From contig JALUXP010000023.1 in assembly GCA_027013295.1 (NCBI GenBank), positions 1 through 64,000 of the forward strand: a stretch of 64,000 bases of DNA, read 5' to 3'. Below are positions 17,467 to 27,844 of this stretch, piece after piece (positions within the stretch are counted from its first letter, which is position 1; every line of letters begins with the position of its first letter). Origin of the DNA: Sulfurimonas sp. (GTDB lineage: Bacteria; Campylobacterota; Campylobacteria; Campylobacterales; Sulfurimonadaceae). The notes under the pieces are model-generated. The model did not search any database. It was not told the origin of the DNA and saw only the letters and a program-made list of their open reading frames with translations. Position numbers and translations under genes: made by a program.

Positions 17467-18747
17467 ATGTCAAAAAATACAATAACAATCACAAATAATC
17501 GTGATGGGAAAACCTATGAGTTTAACATACTTGATGCAACAGTTGGTCCATCTGTTGTGGATATATCCAGCTTTTACAAAGAGACAGGTATGTTTACCTA
17601 TGATGAGGGCTACACCTCAACTGCATCATGTCAATCAAAGATAACCTATATCGATGGTGATGCAGGACAACTTATGTATCGGGGCTATGATATCTCCTTC
17701 ATGGCAAAAGAAAAAAGCTTTTTAGATACAGCATATCTTTTAATTTATGGTGAACTACCATCTCAGGATGAGCTCACAGACTTTAAGCTAGAGATGCAAA
17801 AGCGTTCTTTTGTGCATGAGGGTATAAAAAAACTCTTTGATTCATTTCCAGATGGTGCACACCCTATGGCGATACTCTCTGCGGGTGTATCTGCTCTTGC
17901 TACTTTTTATTTTAAACACTTAGAGATTACAACTGCAGCGGAATATCAAGAGATGGCAAACAGAATCGTAGCAAAGATTCCAACTCTTGCTGCATTTTCT
18001 TACCGATATTCCAATGGGCTTCCTATCATCTATCCAGATTTAAACAAGGGTTTTACTGAAAACTTTTTAAATATGCTCAGAGCCTATCCTCACGAATATG
18101 TAGAACTTAAAGATGTAGAAATCAAGGCTCTCGACACCATCTTTACACTCCATGCAGACCATGAACAAAATGCTTCAACAACTGCTGTGCGAAACCTTGC
18201 ATCCACTATGGCTCATCCTTACGCTGCTATAAGTGCTGGGATTGGTGCACTTTGGGGGAGAAGTCATGGTGGAGCAAATGAAAGTGTTATACGCCAACTA
18301 GAGATGATTGGGAGCGTAGATAGAGTGGATGAGTTCATAGGCAAAGCTAAAGATAAAGATGATCCGTTTAGACTGATGGGTTTTGGTCACAGAGTTTATA
18401 AGAACTTTGATCCCCGTGCAACCATTCTCAAAGAGATTCGCAATGAACTTATGGAAGAACTTGGTATCAGTAGTGAACTTGTAGAGGTAGCAAACAAGAT
18501 AGAGCAAATTGCATTGAGTGATGAGTACTTTGTTTCGCGTGGACTTTATCCAAACATTGACTTTTATTCAGGACTTATTCTTCAAGCTTTAAAGATACCA
18601 AAAGAGATGTTTGCTGTAGTATTTGTGATTGGAAGAACGCCTGGGTGGATAGCACAGTGGAGTGAACTCCGTCAGCAAAAGAGCATTAAGATAGCTCGCC
18701 CGAGACAACTTTATGTTGGATCTAGCGAACGAACTCCTAATACATAA
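17467..18747 (+). CDS. gltA: Citrate synthase
   Basis: Citrate synthase condenses acetyl-CoA and oxaloacetate. The 426-residue protein has the type II pattern: GDAGQLMYRGYDI near the N-terminus, the catalytic His in LWGRSHGGANE, a second active-site His in GFGHRVYKNFDPRA, and the catalytic Asp in NIDFYSG. The length is normal for a Gram-negative hexameric enzyme. An AAAAGG site precedes the ATG. In reductive-TCA autotrophs of this group citrate synthase coexists with ATP citrate lyase, and its physiological direction cannot be read from the sequence. It is a single gene, convergent with a histidine kinase gene. Confidence 0.97.
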   Translation: MSKNTITITNNRDGKTYEFNILDATVGPSVVDISSFYKETGMFTYDEGYTSTASCQSKITYIDGDAGQLMYRGYDISFMAKEKSFLDTAYLLIYGELPSQDELTDFKLEMQKRSFVHEGIKKLFDSFPDGAHPMAILSAGVSALATFYFKHLEITTAAEYQEMANRIVAKIPTLAAFSYRYSNGLPIIYPDLNKGFTENFLNMLRAYPHEYVELKDVEIKALDTIFTLHADHEQNASTTAVRNLASTMAHPYAAISAGIGALWGRSHGGANESVIRQLEMIGSVDRVDEFIGKAKDKDDPFRLMGFGHRVYKNFDPRATILKEIRNELMEELGISSELVEVANKIEQIALSDEYFVSRGLYPNIDFYSGLILQALKIPKEMFAVVFVIGRTPGWIAQWSELRQQKSIKIARPRQLYVGSSERTPNT

Positions 18748-18819
18748 GTATTGGACACATCAACAAAAAATATTACTTAAAATAGGAGAAAGAAAATAAG
18801 GTTCTGTTGCGTAATTGGT

Positions 18820-18861
18820 ATACTATCTTATATTTAATCACATATACTTGATGAATATCAA
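18820..18861 (-). promoter_or_regulatory. Orphan perfect FNR-type box with -10 element
   Basis: TTGAT-GAAT-ATCAA (18848-18861) matches the FNR/DNR consensus exactly but lies between two convergent genes. On the minus strand a TAGTAT hexamer at 18825-18820 is 32 bp from its centre, which again gives class II spacing and a start near 18812. Transcription would run toward the gltA 3' end. No protein gene is seen downstream, so a small or antisense RNA is possible. A chance match is also possible. Confidence 0.35.
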
Positions 18862-18880
18862 TTAAAAGACAATTTTACTC

Positions 18881-20002
18881 TTATTTTAAGTAAAAGTACA
18901 ATTTAAAACTACTTCCCTTATCCAGCTCTGACTTTACTTCTACTCTTATATCATAAGTGTCACATATCTGCTTTACTATACTAAGTCCCACCCCAAAACC
19001 TCCAGCTAAACTAGAATCTCTTTTGTAGATCTCAAAAATCTCTTGCAGTTTACTCTCTTTTATACCCATACCTTCATCTATAATAATAAAATACTCTTTT
19101 GTAAGTTTCATAGTTATCGTAGTCTCTGGCATAGAATATTTGATAGCGTTTGAGAGAAGGTTAGAAAAAAGCAGTTCAGCTCTTGATGGAACCATACTCA
19201 ATGTAACATCCTCTAGTTCGGTAACAATTTTTATATGTTTTGCGTCAATGAGTTCAGTGTAATAGCGTAGCGTATCTTCAACTGTATCTTTGAGCTTCAC
19301 TAACTCTGCTGGTGGGGTCTCCTGTTTAAAGTTTAAAAATGCTAGGGATTTATAGATGCTCTCGAGCTGTTTGGTACTTATGGAGATATTTTGAAATATC
19401 TTTTCATCATAGACTTTTTTTTTCATCCCTCTACTTGCACTCATCTTTAAAACTGTGATAGGTGTGTTTAACTCATGTGATACATCTTGTATAAAATTTT
19501 CTATCTGCTCCACTCGACTACGCAAAGGTTTCATAAATAAACGCGCAAGAAAAAAACTAACAAAACCGACAAAAACTAAAACAACTCCTACAACAAGTAA
19601 AACAAGTAATTGCAAACTACGAAGTTTCTTAAAATAACTTTGTGTTTTTACGATGACATAAGCGATATTGAGATGCTCTTGGGGTGATGCAGAGATAAGC
19701 ACTTTGTATCTCCCTTTTTCAAAATAATCCTCTTTATATTTTTTAGCATCAATAGTTGGAATAAGCTCATATTCATAACCTTCTTCATAGGGTAATGTTA
19801 AGACGGTACTCTTCATTTGGGCATTTATAATACGACCAGAAATTTTATCTGCTAGATGTATAAGTTTATAATAGACTTCATTTTCTATGGCATTTTTCTG
19901 TGCATTGTAGTACCAGTTTCCAAGCAAGAGGATAAAAACTGCAGAGGAAACTAGATAGAGGGTCAAAAAAGAGGAAAATGATTTTTTCTCTAACTCATTC
20001 AA
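18881..20002 (-). CDS. Sensor histidine kinase
   Basis: The 373-residue kinase has an N-terminal membrane helix, a periplasmic region of about 110 residues, a second membrane helix near residues 130-155, and a cytoplasmic HisKA/HATPase core. The phosphorylated His is in DVSHELNTPI, and the ATP-binding N, G1 and G2 boxes are LLSNAIKYS, DEGMGI and GGFGVGLSIV. Its gene overlaps that of the response regulator by eight bases. The signal is unknown. The layout resembles orphan-type OmpR-pair kinases of Sulfurimonas and Arcobacter. It is the last gene of the arsR-ruvC-regulator-kinase run. Confidence 0.92.
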   Translation of the reverse strand: MNELEKKSFSSFLTLYLVSSAVFILLLGNWYYNAQKNAIENEVYYKLIHLADKISGRIINAQMKSTVLTLPYEEGYEYELIPTIDAKKYKEDYFEKGRYKVLISASPQEHLNIAYVIVKTQSYFKKLRSLQLLVLLVVGVVLVFVGFVSFFLARLFMKPLRSRVEQIENFIQDVSHELNTPITVLKMSASRGMKKKVYDEKIFQNISISTKQLESIYKSLAFLNFKQETPPAELVKLKDTVEDTLRYYTELIDAKHIKIVTELEDVTLSMVPSRAELLFSNLLSNAIKYSMPETTITMKLTKEYFIIIDEGMGIKESKLQEIFEIYKRDSSLAGGFGVGLSIVKQICDTYDIRVEVKSELDKGSSFKLYFYLK

Positions 20003-20642
20003 ACCTATATCCTTCCCCGCGTATATTTACTATATGCTCTTTTCCTATATATTTTCTCAATTTTTTTATGATTGTACGGATCGTATCATCACTTGGCATC
20101 TCTTCTAAAGACCAAAAGTTTTGTAAAAGTTCATCAGAACTGATAACGCGATGACGATTTTTATAAAAATAATGCAAACATTCACTCTCTTTATGGGAGA
20201 GGTGTATCTCCTTACTTGGAGCTAAAAGAAGATGTTTGCTAGTATCAAAACTGATATCTTGTGTCAACTTTATAGAAGCATCTATACCAAAATGTTTTTT
20301 GATATTTTCGATTCTTTGTGCAAGCTCTTCTAAATCAAAAGGTTTTTTAATAAAATCATTTGCACCTGATTCAAATGCAGATTGAAGATACTTTACACTA
20401 TGAAAAGCCGTAATAAAGATAGTTGGTGTCTCATCATTAAAAGCTCGCAACTCTCGTAACAACGAGATGCCATCACCATCAGGGAGGTTGATATCAAAGA
20501 TATAGATGTCAAACCGATTTTCTTCACTCAGACTCAGTGCTTTTTTCATGCTATAAGTATGCACTACTTCATAAGACTCTTCTAAAAAATCTATCAAAAT
20601 ATTTGATAAAGCTGTATCATCTTCAAGTAATAACAATTTCAT
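19995..20642 (-). CDS. OmpR-family response regulator
   Basis: The 215-residue protein has a receiver domain with acidic pocket LEDD, phospho-accepting Asp in [11 protein letters not shown], Thr in FITAFHS and Lys in IKKPFD. A C-terminal winged helix follows, with [15 protein letters not shown] as recognition helix. It is the partner of the kinase gene that overlaps its end. Its ATG overlaps the ruvC stop (ATGA), which couples it to ruvC. The targets are unknown. Confidence 0.93.
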   Translation of the reverse strand: MKLLLLEDDTALSNILIDFLEESYEVVHTYSMKKALSLSEENRFDIYIFDINLPDGDGISLLRELRAFNDETPTIFITAFHSVKYLQSAFESGANDFIKKPFDLEELAQRIENIKKHFGIDASIKLTQDISFDTSKHLLLAPSKEIHLSHKESECLHYFYKNRHRVISSDELLQNFWSLEEMPSDDTIRTIIKKLRKYIGKEHIVNIRGEGYRFE

Positions 20643-21124
20643 TTTTTACTAGCCTTGAGTTTTACTCTTTGTGAGTGTGTTATAGCAACTGCTATGGCAT
20701 CTGTTATATCGAGTGGTTTTATCTCTTTTTTGATGCCTAAAAGTCTTTTGACCATGAAAGCTACCTGCTCTTTTGCCGCCTTTCCATTGCCCGTAAGTGC
20801 TTTTTTGACCTGCAGAGCTGTGTACTCATGAAACTGGCCAAACTGCTGTAAGATGCATAAGGAGATTGCACCTCTAAACTGTGCTAACTTGATAGTAGTT
20901 TTTGGATTGTGAGCGTAAAATATATCTTCCATAGCTACTTGATCTATGGTATGTTTAGCAAAGATACCCTCAAAAGCTTCCACCATCTGAGGTATTTGAA
21001 ACTGCAACTCATCTGCTTTCATCTTTATAAGACCTGCTTCTATGAGTGCTATTTTTCCATTGCTTAGAGAAATGAGGGCGTAACCCATATTTCTTGTTCC
21101 TGGATCTATTCCGAGTATTGTCAC
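20639..21124 (-). CDS. ruvC: Holliday junction endonuclease RuvC
   Basis: RuvC resolves Holliday junctions together with RuvAB. The 161-residue protein shows the RNase H-like fold with acidic residues in [18 protein letters not shown] and [12 protein letters not shown]. The length is typical. It lies 6 bp after the arsR-like gene and overlaps the response regulator by four bases, an unusual neighbourhood for ruvC. Confidence 0.95.
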   Translation of the reverse strand: MTILGIDPGTRNMGYALISLSNGKIALIEAGLIKMKADELQFQIPQMVEAFEGIFAKHTIDQVAMEDIFYAHNPKTTIKLAQFRGAISLCILQQFGQFHEYTALQVKKALTGNGKAAKEQVAFMVKRLLGIKKEIKPLDITDAIAVAITHSQRVKLKASKK

Positions 21125-21130
21125 TTTAAA

Positions 21131-21499
21131 TCACTTTGTATTATCAAATTGATAGAGTCTGCCTTTTTCATAATCATCTACTAAAGTTTCAAAACACCCA
21201 GCTATCTCTCTCATCGTTTGAATATTTGGTTCAATATAAATTTTATTTTTATTTTTTGTCATTGTAATAATCTTTGCATCTCGCATCTCTTTTAGATGTC
21301 GAGAGATGGTAGGCAAGGCAAAGTCAAAATGCTCTGCAATACTCGTTACACAAGTAGCCTGAGCTATAAGATCATCTTTTGGTTGTGAATTGTCAATAGA
21401 ACAAGCATATCCACCTGTAAATATATTTTTAAAAATCTTAAATCTTGTTTCATTCCCAAGAGCTTTAAAGATTTTTATTTTATCTTCCATATTTAACAT
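21131..21499 (-). CDS. ArsR/SmtB-family regulator, candidate persulfide sensor
   Basis: The 122-residue protein is a winged helix-turn-helix repressor: KALGNETRFKIF at the N-terminus and recognition helix LPTISRHLKEMRDAKII. It has three cysteines, C33, C50 and C102. The metal motif ELCVCDL of ArsR/SmtB is absent. Cysteine pairs between the N-terminal half and the last helix are used by SqrR/BigR to sense reactive sulfur. The divergent gene is a rhodanese, which fits that idea. GAGG lies before the ATG at 21499, which sets the start. It is followed by ruvC. The sulfur-sensing role is inference. Confidence 0.8.
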   Translation of the reverse strand: MLNMEDKIKIFKALGNETRFKIFKNIFTGGYACSIDNSQPKDDLIAQATCVTSIAEHFDFALPTISRHLKEMRDAKIITMTKNKNKIYIEPNIQTMREIAGCFETLVDDYEKGRLYQFDNTK

Positions 21500-21539
21500 T
21501 TATAACCTCATAGTAGTTTATTAAACAAATTATAGCGAA

Positions 21540-21629
21540 ACTAAAGCTATTTAGTAATTTAAACAATTAACTTTTATTTAAGTCTCTAAAGACTACAATT
21601 CATACATCTATTTAGCTAAAAAGCTAAAT
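21540..21629. promoter_or_regulatory. Two inverted repeats in the arsR-rhodanese divergent region
   Basis: ACTAAA-GCTA-TTTAGT (21540-21555) and ATTTAGCT-AAAA-AGCTAAAT (21610-21629) share the half-site CTAAA/TTTAG. They lie in the 145-bp gap between divergent arsR-like and rhodanese genes, so they are candidate operators of the ArsR protein. The second one ends just before the rhodanese ribosome site and could also be an mRNA hairpin. Confidence 0.45.
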
Positions 21630-21644
21630 TTAAAGGGAATTAAG

Positions 21645-22124
21645 ATGAGAAAAAATATGAAAACAATCTTGTTAGTGTTAGTTCTAGCATCAAGCAATAC
21701 TTTAGTTGCAAAAGATATGAGCAAAATGGACCTAGTCAAAAGTGCTCAAAAAGAGGTAGGGCAGATGACACCTAAACAACTCAAACATCTTTTAAATGCA
21801 GAGGAAGATGTTATAGTCCTAGATGTAAGAGAGAGTGAGCAAAGAGCGGAGGGTAACATCCCATCCAATGAGATGAATCAAGAAAATTTTATCTCTATAA
21901 CTCGTGGAAATTTAGAATGGAAAGCTAACAAACTACTTGATGACAAAGATGCTCTCATAGTAACCTTTTGTCGCAGGGGAGGTCGTGGTGCTTTAGCTGC
22001 TCAGGTACTAAGAAAAATGGGCTATAAAAACGCAACAACTTTAAAAGGTGGACTAAAAGGCTGGGCTCAAGCTGGATATGGTGTTCAAACTGGTCTAGGT
22101 ATAAGTATTCTCAAGAAAAAGTAG
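21645..22124 (+). CDS. Periplasmic rhodanese-domain sulfurtransferase
   Basis: The 159-residue protein has a signal peptide (about 23 residues, ending near LVAKD) and a single rhodanese domain. The active-site loop CRRGGRG carries the catalytic cysteine, and the domain ends with the usual LKGGLKGWAQAGYG. It would bind and transfer sulfane sulfur in the periplasm, for example in sulfide or thiosulfate oxidation. It is transcribed divergently from the ArsR-type regulator and followed by a methyltransferase gene 14 bp downstream. Confidence 0.88.
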   Translation: MRKNMKTILLVLVLASSNTLVAKDMSKMDLVKSAQKEVGQMTPKQLKHLLNAEEDVIVLDVRESEQRAEGNIPSNEMNQENFISITRGNLEWKANKLLDDKDALIVTFCRRGGRGALAAQVLRKMGYKNATTLKGGLKGWAQAGYGVQTGLGISILKKK

Positions 22125-22138
22125 GGAAAATTTATTTC

Positions 22139-22777
22139 ATGATTATTGAAACAAACTCTTCACACTTAAGAAAAGAACATTGGGACTCGATATTTCAAAG
22201 TACCGATTACACACAAGTACTTTGGCATCAATCCTCACCACAAAAATCTATAGATGCAATAAAAAAGTATTTAAAAGATGATGCAAACATCATTGATGTT
22301 GGTTGTGGTGCATCATTTCTTGTAGATAATTTACTCCATGATGGGTATAAAAATATCACTCTCCTTGATACCTCTAAAACATCCCTAGATATAGTAAAAC
22401 AAAGATTACAAGATGATGCACTAGAGTATGTTTGTGATGATATATTAAATTTTAAAACCCTAAAAAAGTTCGACATTTGGCATGATAGGGCTGTATTTCA
22501 TTTTTTGCTTACAAAAAAAGAGCGACAAAAATATTTTGAAGTTTTATCAAAAAGCTTAAAAAAAGGTGCAAAAGCCATCATCAGTACTTTTAGAGTAGAT
22601 GGACCTATCCAATGTGCTGGACTTAACATAGTCCAATACAACCATGAAAAGATGCTCCAAGAACTTCCACAAAACTTAGAACTCATCCAAAGTGAAAAGT
22701 ACACACATATCACACCTAAAAAGAGTGAACAAGAGTATATATATTTTGTAATTACTAAAAAAGATATTCACATGTAA
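22139..22777 (+). CDS. SAM-dependent methyltransferase
   Basis: The 212-residue soluble protein has a class I methyltransferase fold. Motif I is IIDVGCGASFLVDNLL, an acidic residue ends strand 2 (LLDTS), and motif IV is WHDRAVFHFL. The sequence resembles thiopurine/tellurite-type small-molecule methyltransferases. It is probably co-transcribed with the rhodanese. The substrate is unknown, and the gene lies directly before the origin region. Confidence 0.82.
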   Translation: MIIETNSSHLRKEHWDSIFQSTDYTQVLWHQSSPQKSIDAIKKYLKDDANIIDVGCGASFLVDNLLHDGYKNITLLDTSKTSLDIVKQRLQDDALEYVCDDILNFKTLKKFDIWHDRAVFHFLLTKKERQKYFEVLSKSLKKGAKAIISTFRVDGPIQCAGLNIVQYNHEKMLQELPQNLELIQSEKYTHITPKKSEQEYIYFVITKKDIHM

Positions 22778-22860
22778 AGCATAAAATTAATCCTTATTTA
22801 TGGAATAGTACGATACTATTCACATAATTCAAGTGAATAAAAAAGGTGAAATGTGAATAT
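22778..22860. other. oriC1: DnaA-box cluster upstream of dnaA
   Basis: Three DnaA-box-like 9-mers lie within 45 bases before and across the dnaA start: CTATTCACA (22816-22824), AGTGAATAA (22832-22840, reverse of TTATTCACT) and TGTGAATAT (22852-22860, reverse of ATATTCACA). In H. pylori and relatives the origin is bipartite, with one cluster here and one after dnaA. This matches that arrangement. The last box overlaps the GTG start, so DnaA binding could also repress dnaA. Confidence 0.75.
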
Positions 22861-24163
22861 AGGTCAAGAGATACTTTTACAACTTAAAGATGAGATTACT
22901 GAAGTAGAATATAAGCGTTACATTAAACAACTCACATATGATGAAAAAAAATCTTCAAGTGATTTAGCTATATATTATGCTCCTAATGCTCTTGTGAGTA
23001 ACTGGATAAAAAATAAATACACAACAAAGATAGAACATCTTTTTGAAGTAAAAACCTCTACAAAAGTAACAGTAAAAATAGGACTTAAAAAATCTTTCGA
23101 TAAAAGAAAAAAGTCCACTTCGCAGGTACCAAAGGTTCTACAACACTCACTTCTTAACCCTTCACATACTTTTGATAATTTTATGGTTGGTGGATCAAAC
23201 CAGTTTGCTTATGCTGCTGTAAAAAGCGTGAGTGAAAAAGCAGGGCAAACTTATAATCCTCTTTTTATCTATGGTGGTGTTGGTCTTGGCAAAACCCACC
23301 TTATGCAAGCAGCGGGTAATGTTTTGCAAAATCAAGGAAAAAATGTCATCTTTACAACAAGTGAGCAGTTTTTAAATGACTTTTTACGCCATGTACGAAA
23401 CCATACTATGGATAACTTTAAAGACAAGTACCGTAAATGTGACATATTACTCATAGATGACATCCAGTTTTTAAGTAACAAAGATATTATTCAAGAAGAA
23501 TTTTTTCACACCTTTGAAGCACTTAAAGGTGCAGGAAAACAGATCATCCTCACTGCAGATAAACACCCAAAAAAGATAGCTGGACTAGAAAAAAGACTCC
23601 AAAGTAGATTTGAACATGGACTCGTAGCAGATATCCAACCACCTGAACTTGAAACAAAAATAGCTATCATAAAAAATAAATGTGAACTAAACAAAGTAAA
23701 TCTTACACCAGAGATCATCAACTACATAGCAACAGTGATAGAATCTAATGTTCGTGAGATAGAGGGCATCCTCTCAAAGCTTCATGCCTATTCACAACTG
23801 ATGCATGTTGACATAGACTTAGAGTTTACAAAAAATGTACTCAAAGATCAAGTTCAAGAAAACCGTGCAAATCTTACTCTTGATAACATTACAAAATTTG
23901 TCTCTAAAGACTTAAATATCAAACCAAGTGAGATTCGCTCTAAAGGAAGAAGTAGAAATCTTGTTTATGCAAGAAGAATATGTATCTATCTTTGTAGAGA
24001 ACTCACTCAAAACACTATGCCACAACTTGCACTGTACTTTGGTATGAAAGATCACACAGCCATAAGTCATACATTGAAAAAGATAAATTCCCTCATGCAA
24101 AATGATGAGGACTTTAAAGTAAAAATCGAAGAGTTGACAAATAAAATCACTGCAAATAGTTAA
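22853..24163 (+). CDS. dnaA: Chromosomal replication initiator DnaA
   Basis: DnaA binds DnaA boxes and opens the origin. The 436-residue protein has domain I at the N-terminus, a short linker, an AAA+ domain with Walker A GGVGLGKTHLM and Walker B LLIDDIQFL, and a C-terminal DNA-binding domain with the signature MKDHTAISHTLKKI. The start is GTG, preceded by AAAGGTGAA. An out-of-frame ATG overlaps it. DnaA-box clusters flank the gene on both sides. Confidence 0.98.
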   Translation: MNIGQEILLQLKDEITEVEYKRYIKQLTYDEKKSSSDLAIYYAPNALVSNWIKNKYTTKIEHLFEVKTSTKVTVKIGLKKSFDKRKKSTSQVPKVLQHSLLNPSHTFDNFMVGGSNQFAYAAVKSVSEKAGQTYNPLFIYGGVGLGKTHLMQAAGNVLQNQGKNVIFTTSEQFLNDFLRHVRNHTMDNFKDKYRKCDILLIDDIQFLSNKDIIQEEFFHTFEALKGAGKQIILTADKHPKKIAGLEKRLQSRFEHGLVADIQPPELETKIAIIKNKCELNKVNLTPEIINYIATVIESNVREIEGILSKLHAYSQLMHVDIDLEFTKNVLKDQVQENRANLTLDNITKFVSKDLNIKPSEIRSKGRSRNLVYARRICIYLCRELTQNTMPQLALYFGMKDHTAISHTLKKINSLMQNDEDFKVKIEELTNKITANS

Positions 24164-24200
24164 AATTGTAAAAAAAGTAAAAAAAAGATATAATCTCTCA

Positions 24201-24338
24201 TGTGAAGCAATGTGAATTAGCTTGCTCTCGTTCATCACATAAGTATTTACTAGTACAAAGGGTTGCAATGGTGTTATTCACTTATTCACATCCCCCTACT
24301 ACTAGCTACTAAAAATATATAAATATATAGGAAAATAT
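24201..24338. other. oriC2: DnaA boxes, DnaA-trio-like repeats and AT-rich unwinding element
   Basis: The dnaA-dnaN gap holds TGTGAAGCA (24201-24209), TGTGAATTA (24211-24219), TTATTCACT (24274-24282) and TTATTCACA (24282-24290). After the last box come CTACTACTAG-CTACTA repeats (about 24295-24310), like DnaA-trios (TAG on the other strand), and then a pure AT tract (24311-24338). The order box, trios, AT-rich DUE is that of an unwinding origin. In Helicobacter the unwinding site is likewise downstream of dnaA. Confidence 0.82.
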
Positions 24339-25406
24339 ATGCTCATCAATATCTCAAAATCTGTATTAGAAAATATCCTAATATCAGCACAACCATTTTT
24401 AGAAAAAAAAGATACATCTCAAATAACATCTCATGTCTATTTAGATGCTTCAAATAATCAACTTACTTTAAAAGCTACTGACTATGAGATAGGTTTTTTA
24501 GTAACTACTGACAATGTCAATATAGAGCAAATTGGTTCAGTCACTGCTAATGGTAAAAAGTTTTTAGATATAGTTCGCATACTTAAAGATGACAATATAA
24601 AACTAGAACTTAAAAATGATACTCTATTTATCTCTCAATCGCATTCAAAATTTAAGCTTCCTGTATTTTCACACAATGAATTTCCTGAATTTCCCTCTTA
24701 TGAAGGTAAAGCTCGTATATCTATAGAATCTCATGCTCTTATAGAATCACTTAAAAAGATTACACCAGCCATAGACAATAATAACCCTAAATTTGAACTC
24801 AATGGTGCTCTCATAGATATAAAAACAGATAGCATAAACTTTGCATCTACAGATACTAGAAGACTTGCTATTGTTAATATCCCTAACTCTGGAGCATCTG
24901 AACTTTCTATCATTCTTCCTAAAAAAGCTATTGTAGAGATTCAAAAACTTTTCTTTAATGACATAGAACTTTATTATGATGAAACAAATCTTGTTATTCA
25001 TTCTAAACAATATACATTTTTTACAAAACTCATAAATGGTAAATTTCCTGAATATTCAAGAATAATTCCTAAAGAGATAACATATAATTTGGTATTGCCA
25101 AAATCAGAAATAATCAGTGCTATAAAACAAATAACTACAATTTCTATAGATGTTAAAATCACTTTTTTAAATGATACTATTGCATTTGAGAGTTTAAGTG
25201 ATGATAATATAGAAGCTAAAACAGATATAAACTTTACTACAGGTTTTAGTGAATCTTTTAGTATAGCTATCAATTCTAGATATCTTTTAGACTTTTTAAA
25301 CTCTATCAACACATCAGAGTTTAACATAGGACTCAATGAAAATAACCTACCATTTATTCTTAGTGATGAAAATTTTAAAACGATAGTTATGCCTATTGTT
25401 ATTTAA
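24339..25406 (+). CDS. dnaN: DNA polymerase III sliding clamp, beta subunit
   Basis: The 355-residue protein is the ring-shaped processivity clamp of DNA polymerase III. It shows the three repeated clamp folds, the N-terminal SVLENILISAQPFL and the C-terminal VMPIVI, which equals the usual MPMR/L end that closes the partner-binding pocket. TAGGA precedes the ATG. The gene follows the origin unwinding region directly. Confidence 0.97.
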   Translation: MLINISKSVLENILISAQPFLEKKDTSQITSHVYLDASNNQLTLKATDYEIGFLVTTDNVNIEQIGSVTANGKKFLDIVRILKDDNIKLELKNDTLFISQSHSKFKLPVFSHNEFPEFPSYEGKARISIESHALIESLKKITPAIDNNNPKFELNGALIDIKTDSINFASTDTRRLAIVNIPNSGASELSIILPKKAIVEIQKLFFNDIELYYDETNLVIHSKQYTFFTKLINGKFPEYSRIIPKEITYNLVLPKSEIISAIKQITTISIDVKITFLNDTIAFESLSDDNIEAKTDINFTTGFSESFSIAINSRYLLDFLNSINTSEFNIGLNENNLPFILSDENFKTIVMPIVI

Positions 25407-25469
25407 ATAAAAATTATGCAATCCAAAATTAAAAAAATAATATAAAACTTCTTTTTAGCTAAATTTTGC

Positions 25470-25475
25470 TAAAAT
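25470..25475 (+). promoter_or_regulatory. gyrB -10 element
   Basis: TAAAAT preceded by TTGC lies about 42 bp before the gyrB start, in the 110-bp gap after dnaN. It is part of a ttagctaaa/ttttgctaaaa direct repetition. This is a plausible sigma-70 -10 box with no clear -35. Confidence 0.4.
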
Positions 25476-25486
25476 ATCTCCAATAA

Positions 25487-27826
<2,340 letters not shown>

Positions 27827-27844
27827 GATCGTTTAAATTTTCTA

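Noticed and set aside
22139..22777. Methyltransferase as part of a restriction or toxin system near oriC
   Set aside because: It has small-molecule methyltransferase features and no DNA methyltransferase motif such as NPPY or DPPY.
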